A stretch of 15,679 nt of DNA from DAIDKA01 sp035485475. GTDB taxonomy: Bacteria; Pseudomonadota; Gammaproteobacteria; Steroidobacterales; Steroidobacteraceae. The position numbers and the translations under genes are program-made. Below, one piece after another: positions 6,258-13,355 of this stretch. Below the pieces are notes generated by a model, which ran no database searches, was not told the origin of the DNA, and was given only the letters and a program-made list of their open reading frames with translations. Positions within the stretch are counted from its first letter, which is position 1, and every line of letters begins with the position of its first letter. Location of the stretch: contig DATHOA010000195.1 in assembly GCA_035485475.1 (NCBI GenBank), positions 1-15,679 of the forward strand, given 5' to 3'.

Positions 6258-8960
6258 ATGAAGAGAATGCTAGTCAACGCCACTCAACAGGAAGAGCTAC
6301 GGGTCGCTCTGGTTGATGGTCAAAAGCTTTATGACCTGAGTATTGAGCTACAGTCCAAGGAACAGAAAAAAGCCAATATTTATAAGGGACGGATCTCGCG
6401 GGTCGAGCCCTCGCTCGAAGCCTGCTTTGTCGATTACGGCGCTCAGCGCCATGGCTTCCTGCCCCTGAAGGAAGTCTCCCGCGATTACTTCCGTGGCAAC
6501 CCCCAGGGTGGCCGCATGAACATCCGCGAACTCCTCACGGAGGGGCAGGAGGTCATGGTGCAGGTGGAGAAGGAGGAACGCGGCACCAAGGGTGCGGCGC
6601 TCACGACCTTCATCAGCCTCGCGGGTCGCTTCCTGGTACTGATGCCGAACAACCCGCGCGCGGGTGGGGTCTCACGCCGCATCGAGGGCGAGGACCGTGA
6701 TCAGATGCGCGAGGCCATGAGCCAGCTGCAGATCCCCGATGGCATGGGCGCCATCATCCGCACCGCGGGTGTGGGCCGCAACGTCGAGGAACTGCAGTGG
6801 GACCTGGACAATCTGCGCACGCAGTGGGACCAGATCGCCGCCGCCGAAAAAGAACGCGCGGCGCCGTTCCTGGTGTACCGCGAGAGCGATGCCGTCACGC
6901 GTGCCATGCGCGACTACCTGTCGGACGATGTGGGCGAGGTCCTGGTCGATGACGACGCCGCGTTCGCCAAGGCCCAGGAATACATGCAGCGCTTCATGCC
7001 CGCCGATGTGCAACGGCGCCTGAAGCACTACACCGACGACATCGCCCTGTTCACGCGCTTCCAGATCGAAAGCCAGATCGAATCGGCTTATGCGCACAAG
7101 GTGTCGCTGCCCTCCGGCGGCAGCATCGTGGTCGACTACACCGAGGCGCTGGTCTCGATCGACATCAACTCGGCACGCGCCACCCGCGGCTCGGACATCG
7201 AAGCGACTGCGCTGAATACCAACCTGGAAGCGGCCGATGAGATCGCCCGTCAGTTGCGAATCCGTGACATCGGCGGCCTGATCGTCATCGATTTCATCGA
7301 CATGGAGTCGACCAAGAACCAGCGTGACGTCGAGGACCGGCTGCGCGATGCCATGAAGATGGACCGTGCACGCATCCAGATCGGCCGCCTGTCGCGCTTT
7401 GGTCTGCTGGAAATGTCGCGGCAGCGCCTGCGGCCCTCGCTGGGCGAGTCCAGCCATATCGTGTGCCCGCGTTGCGTCGGTATCGGCAGTATCCGCAGCA
7501 TCGAATCCATGGCGCTGTCCATTCTGCGTCTGATCGGCGAAGAACTGCGCAAGGACCGTACCGTGCGGGTCGTCGCGCAAGTCCCGGTCGATGTGGCGAC
7601 CTACCTGATCAACGAGAAGCGCGAATGGATGCGTGCGCTCGAGGATAAGAGCGATGTCGATCTCGTCATCGTCCCGAATCTGCATATGCAGACCCCCGAG
7701 TACTCCATCAAGCGCGTGCGCGACGATGAGATGGAGCTTCCCGAGAACAAGCAGCTCAGCTACCTGATGCCGGTTGCCGCCGAAGTGGCCGATCCGGCGC
7801 TGGGTGAAAAGAAGCCGCAGAGCGAGGCCGCGGCCGTGGCCACGCTGCTGCCAACCACTGCCGCGCCCATTGCCACACCTGCGCCAATACCCGTGCCGGC
7901 GCCCGCGCCTGCACCAGTGGTGGTGGCTGCCGAGCCGCGACCCGGCCTGTTCAAGCGCATGTTGCGTGGTCTGTTCGGCGATGCCCCGGTAGCCGTCGCA
8001 CCAGTGGCCGCAACGGAGACGCTGCCGACGGCCCGCTCCGATGCACGCGGCGGCGAGCGCCACGGGGGCGATCGGGATGTCCGGCGCCATGGGCGCGACC
8101 GGGACCGCAACCGCGGTGGGCGCGACGGCCGGGGACGTGATCGCCATCGCGGTGCCGACCGTGAGCGCAGCGCCGCCGGTGACGACCGTGGCGGTGATCG
8201 CAATGCCGATCGCGGCGCCGATCGCGGCGCCGATCGTGCCGCGGGGGGCGATCGTCAGCCGCGCGGCGAGCGCAATGACCGCAATCGCGACAACCAGGGC
8301 AGTCGCCAGGGTGGGCGTGATGGCCCGCGCGAGCAGGGAGCGCGGGATCAGGGTGCACGCGACCAGGGCAATCGAGACCAGGGTAGTCGAGACCAGGGCG
8401 GCCGCGACGGGCGTGACCGCGATCGACCCCGCGAGCGCGAGGCCGAACGTGAACCGGTGAACCCGATGCCGTCAGGCGACCCAACTGCCGCCGGCGCCAA
8501 TGCTGGCGAAGGGGGTGCGCCGGGAGAAGAAACACGTAACGCAGAACGCAGCGGCCGTGGCCGCCGCGGTCGCCGCCGCGGTCGCCGCGGTGGTGGCGGA
8601 TCACGTGATGCCGGAGGTCAGGCCGGCGGCCAGCCGGAAAGCAACGGAGCGGCCAGCAACGGCAGCTTCGAAGGTCATGATCCGCATCAGCAGTCCGATC
8701 ACGGCTTCAGTGAGCCGGCGCCGGCGCGCTACGAGGCACCGCAGCCCCAGGCGCGTGCGGAACACTCCTCGGCGTATGAATCGACAGCCCCTGCTTCGAT
8801 TCCGTCGTACGACAACTCCCATCCGAGTGAGCCGAGTCACGAGCCGGCGCCTGCCGCGCCGCCATCCAGTGATGCACAGCGACCGTATGTGTCGTGGTCG
8901 TCCGCTCCGGCTCCGGATTCAAATCCGGGACCGGGTCCACAGGGACACGACGAGAACTGA
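6258..8960 (+). CDS. rne: Ribonuclease E
   Basis: A 900-residue endoribonuclease, the core of the RNA degradosome, which cleaves single-stranded AU-rich RNA and matures rRNA and tRNA at the inner membrane. The N terminus MKRMLVNATQQEELRVALVDG is nearly that of E. coli and sets the start at ATG 6258, with AAGG just upstream. An S1 domain spans about residues 35-125 (ANIYKGRISRVEPSLEACFVDYG). Catalytic Mg ligands are D302 (DINS) and D345 (IDFIDM). The Zn-link that joins the tetramer is C403-P-R-C406. After the catalytic half (about 1-520) comes a Pro/Ala linker and an amphipathic helix GLFKRMLRGLFG at 563-574, at the place of the E. coli membrane-targeting segment. The rest is disordered: Arg/Asp/Gly tandem repeats, an Arg-rich block near 765-780 (RRGRRRGRRGG) and a Pro/Ser end. 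Partner-binding sites for enolase, PNPase or a helicase cannot be recognised in the tail. E. coli RNase E is longer (1061). Confidence 0.97.
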   Translation: MKRMLVNATQQEELRVALVDGQKLYDLSIELQSKEQKKANIYKGRISRVEPSLEACFVDYGAQRHGFLPLKEVSRDYFRGNPQGGRMNIRELLTEGQEVMVQVEKEERGTKGAALTTFISLAGRFLVLMPNNPRAGGVSRRIEGEDRDQMREAMSQLQIPDGMGAIIRTAGVGRNVEELQWDLDNLRTQWDQIAAAEKERAAPFLVYRESDAVTRAMRDYLSDDVGEVLVDDDAAFAKAQEYMQRFMPADVQRRLKHYTDDIALFTRFQIESQIESAYAHKVSLPSGGSIVVDYTEALVSIDINSARATRGSDIEATALNTNLEAADEIARQLRIRDIGGLIVIDFIDMESTKNQRDVEDRLRDAMKMDRARIQIGRLSRFGLLEMSRQRLRPSLGESSHIVCPRCVGIGSIRSIESMALSILRLIGEELRKDRTVRVVAQVPVDVATYLINEKREWMRALEDKSDVDLVIVPNLHMQTPEYSIKRVRDDEMELPENKQLSYLMPVAAEVADPALGEKKPQSEAAAVATLLPTTAAPIATPAPIPVPAPAPAPVVVAAEPRPGLFKRMLRGLFGDAPVAVAPVAATETLPTARSDARGGERHGGDRDVRRHGRDRDRNRGGRDGRGRDRHRGADRERSAAGDDRGGDRNADRGADRGADRAAGGDRQPRGERNDRNRDNQGSRQGGRDGPREQGARDQGARDQGNRDQGSRDQGGRDGRDRDRPREREAEREPVNPMPSGDPTAAGANAGEGGAPGEETRNAERSGRGRRGRRRGRRGGGGSRDAGGQAGGQPESNGAASNGSFEGHDPHQQSDHGFSEPAPARYEAPQPQARAEHSSAYESTAPASIPSYDNSHPSEPSHEPAPAAPPSSDAQRPYVSWSSAPAPDSNPGPGPQGHDEN
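8205..8240 (+). repeat. 12-bp tandem repeat inside rne
   Basis: Three head-to-tail copies of GCCGATCGCGGC encode repeated Ala-Asp-Arg-Gly. The first two are identical; the third has two changes (GCCGATCGTGCC). They stay in frame and lie in the disordered tail, so length variation between strains would be tolerated. Confidence 0.85.
8328..8402 (+). repeat. 15-bp tandem repeat inside rne, five units of R-(D/E)-Q-G-x
   Basis: Five in-frame 15-bp units encode REQGA, RDQGA, RDQGN, RDQGS and RDQGG at residues 691-715. The last position varies while Arg, Gln and Gly are fixed. Codons differ slightly between units (GATCAGGGT, GACCAGGGC), so the array is not freshly duplicated. Confidence 0.88.
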
Positions 8961-8967
8961 TCGGCCC

Positions 8968-9444
8968 TTAAGGTTGCGGCGCCTGCTCCTGCAGGCGCCG
9001 CAGCAAGCCGCGCGCAGCGGCTTCGATCAGGTCCAGCACCTCTTCAAAACCGCCGCTTCCACCGTAATACGGATCGGGTACTTCGCGCACCGGCTGTTCT
9101 GGCGCGTAGTCGAGGAACAGCTGTATCTTTGCGCGCGCGCTGTGCGGCGCGCGCTGCTGCAGCTCCTGCAGATTGTTGCGGTCCATGGCGAGAATCAGGT
9201 CGAAGACCGCAAAGTCTTCATTGCGCACCTGTCGTGCCCGCAGGTCTGAAAGGTCGTAGGCGCGCTTGCGCGCCGTGGCCTGCGCGCGCCGGTCCGGTGG
9301 CGCTCCGGGGTGATAGTTGGCCGTACCGGCCGAATCCACCGTAAGCGCCAACCCCGGCGCCTCACGCGCGGCAAGGCCGCGCATCACGGCCTCGGCAGTC
9401 GGGGATCGGCAGATATTTCCGAGGCAGACGAACAGGATTTTCAC
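8968..9444 (-). CDS. Low-molecular-weight protein-tyrosine phosphatase
   Basis: A 158-residue cytoplasmic phosphatase. The active-site loop C-x5-R-S is at residues 7-14 (CLGNICRS) with nucleophile C7 and phosphate-binding R13. The general-acid motif is D124-P-Y-Y. Length and motifs fit the LMW-PTP family, close to the eukaryote-like/YfkJ type (DPYY) rather than the capsule-linked Wzb type, and no polysaccharide genes are present. The start is GTG at 9444, which places the protein start right at the conserved KILFVCLGN strand; extending further upstream would add about 49 unrelated residues overlapping the previous gene. Only four bases separate it from the stop of the HTH gene, so the pair is coupled. 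Its substrate is unknown. Confidence 0.93.
   Translation of the reverse strand: MKILFVCLGNICRSPTAEAVMRGLAAREAPGLALTVDSAGTANYHPGAPPDRRAQATARKRAYDLSDLRARQVRNEDFAVFDLILAMDRNNLQELQQRAPHSARAKIQLFLDYAPEQPVREVPDPYYGGSGGFEEVLDLIEAAARGLLRRLQEQAPQP
8976..9001. repeat. 10-bp inverted repeat at the rne/phosphatase convergence
   Basis: GCGGCGCCTG (8976-8985) and CAGGCGCCGC (8992-9001) form a perfect stem with a 6-base loop. It lies 15 bases after the rne stop and inside the last codons of the phosphatase gene. There is no T-run on either side. It could protect the rne mRNA 3' end or mark a transcript-collision zone, while also serving as coding sequence (QEQAP region). Confidence 0.55.
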
Positions 9445-9448
9445 TGTA

Positions 9449-10180
9449 TCAGTCCCGGTCGAATTGCCTGAAGCCGCTGTAGTTCCACGGGCGCAGTGCC
9501 AACACGAAGGCGGCGCCGAAGCGATCCTGGGTAGTGGAGCGATCGCGCTCGATGATTTCCGCGCATTCGCGTGCGGCACCCTGCAGGGCACGCTTCATTC
9601 GCGCCAATGCATCCTGCGATACGCGGCCACCATGGAAGAAGAACTCCTCGGTCGGCTCGGTGAAATGGCTGGCGAAGAACTCGCGCAGCAACTTCTGATC
9701 AATGTACTTCTGCACGGGTCCACCGGCGCGCCAACTGAAATGCCGGCTGACCAGCAGCCGCACACGGTTGCCGGGCTGCAACTCAATGACCTTGAGCCGA
9801 TCGAGCCGGATCAGGTACTTCAGTGCCTCGCGCTCCGTGAAGCGATAGCTGTGCACCATCTCCTCGAACGGCGTGCGGATCAGCACCAGCCAGGTCATGA
9901 AGAGCAGGCGCTGGTCCGAGACAATCTCGCTTTCCTGCGCGAGGGTGAGCTGGGTGGCCGGCGCCGCGCGCTCGCGGGCCCGGTCCAGGATCTCGATCAG
10001 GCCCAGACCGATGAGCTCACAGATTGCGTCGATTCGCGCCAGCGACAGATCCTCCTGAGAAAACAGGCGCTTGACGCTGGCGACACTCAAATCAAGCTTC
10101 TGCGCCACGTGGGCATAGGTATGCCCGCTCGCCCGCAGCGCCTGCTTCAGCTCCATCACGATTTGAGTGCGACCGGCCAT
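9449..10180 (-). CDS. Helix-turn-helix (XRE/Cro-CI type) regulator
   Basis: A 243-residue protein with an N-terminal Cro/CI-type HTH at about residues 8-62: LKQALRASGHTYAHVAQKLDLSVASVKRLF is the helix-turn-recognition-helix part. Residues about 75-150 look like a second, winged-helix-like segment (EREALKYLIRLDRLKVIELQPGNRVRLLVS). The C-terminal third (FSWRAGGPVQKYIDQ onward) matches a C-terminal region I remember from other proteobacterial XRE regulators of this size but cannot name. The start is ATG at 10180; the frame is open further upstream with no good ribosome site at either place. It is divergent from the GlyGly-tail lipoprotein operon and coupled to the phosphatase. Regulation of its own divergent region is a reasonable guess; the signal is unknown. 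Confidence 0.82.
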   Translation of the reverse strand: MAGRTQIVMELKQALRASGHTYAHVAQKLDLSVASVKRLFSQEDLSLARIDAICELIGLGLIEILDRARERAAPATQLTLAQESEIVSDQRLLFMTWLVLIRTPFEEMVHSYRFTEREALKYLIRLDRLKVIELQPGNRVRLLVSRHFSWRAGGPVQKYIDQKLLREFFASHFTEPTEEFFFHGGRVSQDALARMKRALQGAARECAEIIERDRSTTQDRFGAAFVLALRPWNYSGFRQFDRD

Positions 10181-10223
10181 AGCGACAAAGGTATCACTCC
10201 GTAATACCAAAAGGCCATCTGAT

Positions 10224-10248
10224 TGCCACTTTATCGATGTTGGTGGCA
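10224..10248. promoter_or_regulatory. Candidate operator between the HTH gene and the lipoprotein operon
   Basis: TGCCAC (10224-10229) and GTGGCA (10243-10248) form a perfect 6-bp inverted repeat. Their 13-base spacer contains ATCGAT (10233-10238), itself a palindrome with nearly the same centre. A dyad of this size in a divergent gap next to an HTH gene is typical of an autoregulated operator. Clear -35/-10 boxes for either direction were not found in 10181-10314. Confidence 0.4.
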
Positions 10249-10314
10249 TCAGGAGCGGCCATCCCGAAAGATCGCTCCCGCGGCGTGAGTGCCGCTGTAG
10301 CAAGGAAGCTGAAA

Positions 10315-11166
10315 ATGAACAAAGGGATCCTGGTCGGACTCGCGGCGAGCACGGTGCTGGTGGCGGGCTGTGCCAACATCGGCTACCTGCCGGACACATT
10401 CGTACATTCACACAATTCATCGAGCCTGGTCGACTTCCTGTATCCGGATGGCCACGTGCCCGCCGCTTCCGCAGAGCGACCACAGCTGGCGATTCCGCTG
10501 CGCGTGGGACTGGCCTTTCTGCCCTCGGCAAACGCCCAGGGCGCAGGCCTCGATGAGGCGCACAAGGAGGCATTGCTGGAACGGATCAAACAGCGCTTTG
10601 CCCGCCGCAGGTTCGTGAGCGAGATTGTGCTGTTACCGGACTACTACCTCGCCGGCCATCGCGGATTTGCCGGCCTGGATGGCATAAAGCGTCTGTACGG
10701 CCTCGATGTGATCGCGCTCGTGTCCTTCGACCAGGAGACGCACCTGGACCAGAACGAGTGGTCGCTGGCGTACCTGACCATCGTCGGCGCGTATGTCGTG
10801 AAGGGCAACCGGCACGATGTCTCAACCCTCATCGACCTGGCCGTTGTCGACCCCGAGTCGCGACAACTGGTCATTCGGGCCGGCGGCACCGATTTGCGGC
10901 ATGGCAATACCACGCTGATTGATGCGGGTCGCCAGACCCGCGAGGCAAACGTTGCGGGATTCAGTGCCGCCACCGACCAGATGATCGACCACTTCGATGC
11001 CGCCCTGACAAAGTTTGAGGCGGATGTGAGGTCGGGCACGGCGCCCATCCGGGTAGTGTCGAAGAATGCGGGCGGTTCAGGCGGCGGGGGCGGCGGCGCA
11101 ATCGATGCAGTCTGCATCGCTGCACTGCTCGTGGCACTCGCGCAACGCGCCGCTGCGCAACGTTGA
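10315..11166 (+). CDS. Lipoprotein with C-terminal GlyGly-CTERM-like tail (rhombotarget lipoprotein)
   Basis: A 283-residue secreted protein with sorting signals at both ends. Residues 1-18 are a signal peptide with lipobox LVAGC, so C19 should be lipidated. The middle (about 25-245) is a globular domain without Cys, with QRFARRRFVSEIVLLP, YGLDVIALVSFDQ and DLAVVDPESRQLVIR as well-ordered strands/helices; I know no enzyme motif there. The C terminus has GGSGGGGGG (253-261), a hydrophobic stretch AIDAVCIAALLVALA (262-276) and basic R278/R283. This is the layout of GlyGly-CTERM tails cut by rhombosortase, a rhomboid-family intramembrane protease, and lipoproteins of this build are called rhombotarget lipoproteins. 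The hydrophobic part is short and includes D264 and C267. The start is ATG at 10315, with AAGGA eight bases upstream. Its stop (11164-11166) overlaps the ribosome site of aas, so it is the first gene of an operon with aas and lplT. No rhombosortase is in the window. Confidence 0.85.
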   Translation: MNKGILVGLAASTVLVAGCANIGYLPDTFVHSHNSSSLVDFLYPDGHVPAASAERPQLAIPLRVGLAFLPSANAQGAGLDEAHKEALLERIKQRFARRRFVSEIVLLPDYYLAGHRGFAGLDGIKRLYGLDVIALVSFDQETHLDQNEWSLAYLTIVGAYVVKGNRHDVSTLIDLAVVDPESRQLVIRAGGTDLRHGNTTLIDAGRQTREANVAGFSAATDQMIDHFDAALTKFEADVRSGTAPIRVVSKNAGGSGGGGGGAIDAVCIAALLVALAQRAAAQR

Positions 11167-11177
11167 GAGGTACCGTC

Positions 11178-13349
11178 GTGGCCCGCACCGACCTGTTCCG
11201 CTTCCGCCTCCTGCGCTTCGTGTTGCGGGCGATCCTGCGACCGCTGTTTCGCGTGCAGCTCAGTGGTGATCGCAGCGTCTTCGTCAACGAACGCACGCTG
11301 ATTGTCGCCAACCATGAATCCTTCCTGGACGGTGCGCTGCTCGGCAGCTTTCTACCCGTCGGCGCGACCTTCGTGGTTCACACCCAGGTGAAGTCGAAAT
11401 GGTATTTCCGCTGGTTGTTGCATCTCGTACCACACCTGGCGGTCGACTCGACCAGTCCCATGGCGATGAAGCTCATCTGCAGGCTGGTGGAAACCGGAAC
11501 GCCGGTCGTCATCTTCCCGGAAGGCCGGCTGACTATTACGGGTTCGCTGATGAAGGTGTACGACGGCGCCGCCTTCGTGGCCGCCAAGACCGGCGCCACG
11601 GTGGTTCCGGTGCGCATCGAGGGCGCTGGCCGCAGCTACTTTGGTCGCCTCGCCGGAATCTATCCGCTGCGATTGCTGCCCAAAATCCGCATCATGATCC
11701 AGCCACGCCGTTCGATACCGATGCCACAGCTGCCGTCGGCGAAACTGCGGCGCAGGCGGGCCGGCGAACTCATGCGCCACATCCTGCTCGACATGCTGGT
11801 GACCACACGACCACGACGGACGTTGTATCGCGCCTTCCTGGACGCTCGCGCGACTTTTGGTTCCGGCTACCGGCTGGTAGAGGACATCCGCCTGCAGGAG
11901 GAGTCGTACGGCACGCTGCTGCGCATGGCGCTGGGGCTTGGTCGGCTGATGAGTACCGACACACGGGCCGGTGAAATGGTCGGGATCCTCACCCCCAACG
12001 CGGCCGCCACTCTGGGCCTGGTACTGGGGCTGTCCGCGACCGGTCGTATTCCCGCCATGCTCAACTACACCGCTGGACGGGATGGCTTGCGTGCGGCCTG
12101 CGCCGTTGCCCGTATCCGTAATATCGTCGCTTCGCGAACCTTCCTGGAACGGGCGCGGCTGACGCAGCTGGTCGAAGGCCTGCCGGGCATCAAGGTCCAC
12201 TACCTCGAGGATCTGCGCGCCCGGCTGCGCTTTTCGGACAAACTGTGGATCCTGTGGCATCGCCTTTTCCCGACTTCGCTCGGCTCGCAGCAGCAACCGG
12301 ATGATGCTGCCGTGGTGCTGTTCACCTCCGGCTCGGAAGGACAACCGAAGGGCGTGGTTCACTCCCATAGTTCGCTGCTGTCAAACGTGGCGCAGATACG
12401 GGCCATTGCCGATTTCAACCCGCTCGACAAGTTCATGGTGGCGCTGCCCGTGTTCCATTCCTTTGGACTGGCCTGCGGCATCGTCATGCCGCTGGTCTCG
12501 GGCTGCAAAGCGTTCCTGTATCCCAGTCCGCTGCACTACCGGATCATTCCGGAAGTGGTTTACGACCGCAATTGCACGGTGCTGTTCGGCACCTCGACCT
12601 TCCTGGGCAACTACGGCAAGTTCGCGCATCCCTACGATTTCGGGCGACTGCGCTACGTGGTCGCCGGCGCCGAGAAACTGTCGGATGAGGTGCGCCGGAT
12701 GTGGATCGAGAAGTTCGGAATCCGCGTTCTCGAAGGGTACGGCGTGACGGAGTGTGCACCGGTCATCGCGGTCAACGTCCCCATGGCCTGCCGCATCGGC
12801 AGCGTCGGTCAGGTGGTGCCGGGAATGCAGTACGAACTGGAGCCCGTGCCCGGCGTGGAGGGCGCGGGTGTCATGCACGTCAGCGGCCCGAACGTCATGA
12901 AGGGCTATCTGCTGCATGACCGTCCCGGCATCATCCAGCCTCCCGCATCGCTTCGACCCGGCTGGTACTGCACCGGTGACATCGTCACTGTGGACGCGGA
13001 TGACTTTGTGCACATCCGCGGTCGGGTCAAGCGGTTTGCAAAGATCGCCGGCGAAATGATTTCGCTGGAGGTGGTCGAGCGGATCGCCGCAGCGGCATCG
13101 GCCGGGTTTGCGCATGCCGCGAGCACCCGCAGCGATGCCGCCAAGGGCGAGGCCATCGTGCTGTTCACGACCGACCCGAAACTGGCCCGCGAGCAGCTGA
13201 GCACCGCGGCAAAGAGTCTTGGTGCGCCGGACCTCGCCGTTCCGAGGACCGTCATCGTAATTGCAGAGATTCCGCTGCTCGGCACCGGCAAGACCGATTA
13301 CGTGCATTTGAAAGCCATGTGCGAGACCGCCACCGCGTCCGCCGCCTGA
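11178..13349 (+). CDS. aas: Bifunctional 2-acyl-GPE acyltransferase / acyl-ACP synthetase Aas
   Basis: A 723-residue inner-membrane enzyme (E. coli Aas is 719) that activates a fatty acid with ATP onto bound ACP and transfers it to 2-acyl-glycerophosphoethanolamine, restoring phosphatidylethanolamine. The N-terminal PlsC domain has NHESFLD (H46, D51) and FPEGR (113-117). The AMP-forming ligase domain has FTSGSEGQPKG at 382-392, YGVTE at 521-525, a TGD motif (YCTGDIV) and the C-terminal catalytic-type Lys K705 in LGTGK. Long stretches such as YPSPLHYRI and YVVAGAEKL are almost the same as in E. coli. GTG at 11178 is chosen because GAGAGG lies seven bases before it; TTG at 11163 is possible but would overlap the previous stop and lacks a site. 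It sits between the GlyGly-tail lipoprotein and lplT, and is not regulated separately as far as can be seen. Confidence 0.96.
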   Translation: MARTDLFRFRLLRFVLRAILRPLFRVQLSGDRSVFVNERTLIVANHESFLDGALLGSFLPVGATFVVHTQVKSKWYFRWLLHLVPHLAVDSTSPMAMKLICRLVETGTPVVIFPEGRLTITGSLMKVYDGAAFVAAKTGATVVPVRIEGAGRSYFGRLAGIYPLRLLPKIRIMIQPRRSIPMPQLPSAKLRRRRAGELMRHILLDMLVTTRPRRTLYRAFLDARATFGSGYRLVEDIRLQEESYGTLLRMALGLGRLMSTDTRAGEMVGILTPNAAATLGLVLGLSATGRIPAMLNYTAGRDGLRAACAVARIRNIVASRTFLERARLTQLVEGLPGIKVHYLEDLRARLRFSDKLWILWHRLFPTSLGSQQQPDDAAVVLFTSGSEGQPKGVVHSHSSLLSNVAQIRAIADFNPLDKFMVALPVFHSFGLACGIVMPLVSGCKAFLYPSPLHYRIIPEVVYDRNCTVLFGTSTFLGNYGKFAHPYDFGRLRYVVAGAEKLSDEVRRMWIEKFGIRVLEGYGVTECAPVIAVNVPMACRIGSVGQVVPGMQYELEPVPGVEGAGVMHVSGPNVMKGYLLHDRPGIIQPPASLRPGWYCTGDIVTVDADDFVHIRGRVKRFAKIAGEMISLEVVERIAAAASAGFAHAASTRSDAAKGEAIVLFTTDPKLAREQLSTAAKSLGAPDLAVPRTVIVIAEIPLLGTGKTDYVHLKAMCETATASAA

Positions 13350-13355
13350 GGTCAA

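Noticed and set aside
6672..8147. A 491-codon open frame antisense to rne
   Set aside because: It is His/Asp-rich composition expected from the complement of high-GC RNase E codons, has no recognisable domain or ribosome site, and lies fully inside a clear gene.
8205..8402. Repeats that might hint at a CRISPR array
   Set aside because: Units are 12 or 15 bp, directly adjacent, without spacers, and in frame in rne.
8041..9249. Alternative plus-strand frames over the rne tail that could suggest a frameshift or a second gene
   Set aside because: The RNase E frame runs unbroken to 8960 with repeats and an Arg-rich block in frame, so no shift is needed.
10237..10314. Upstream extension of the GlyGly-tail lipoprotein
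   Set aside because: It would place 26 unrelated residues before the signal peptide; the ATG at 10315 has AAGGA at good distance and gives a normal lipobox at residue 19.
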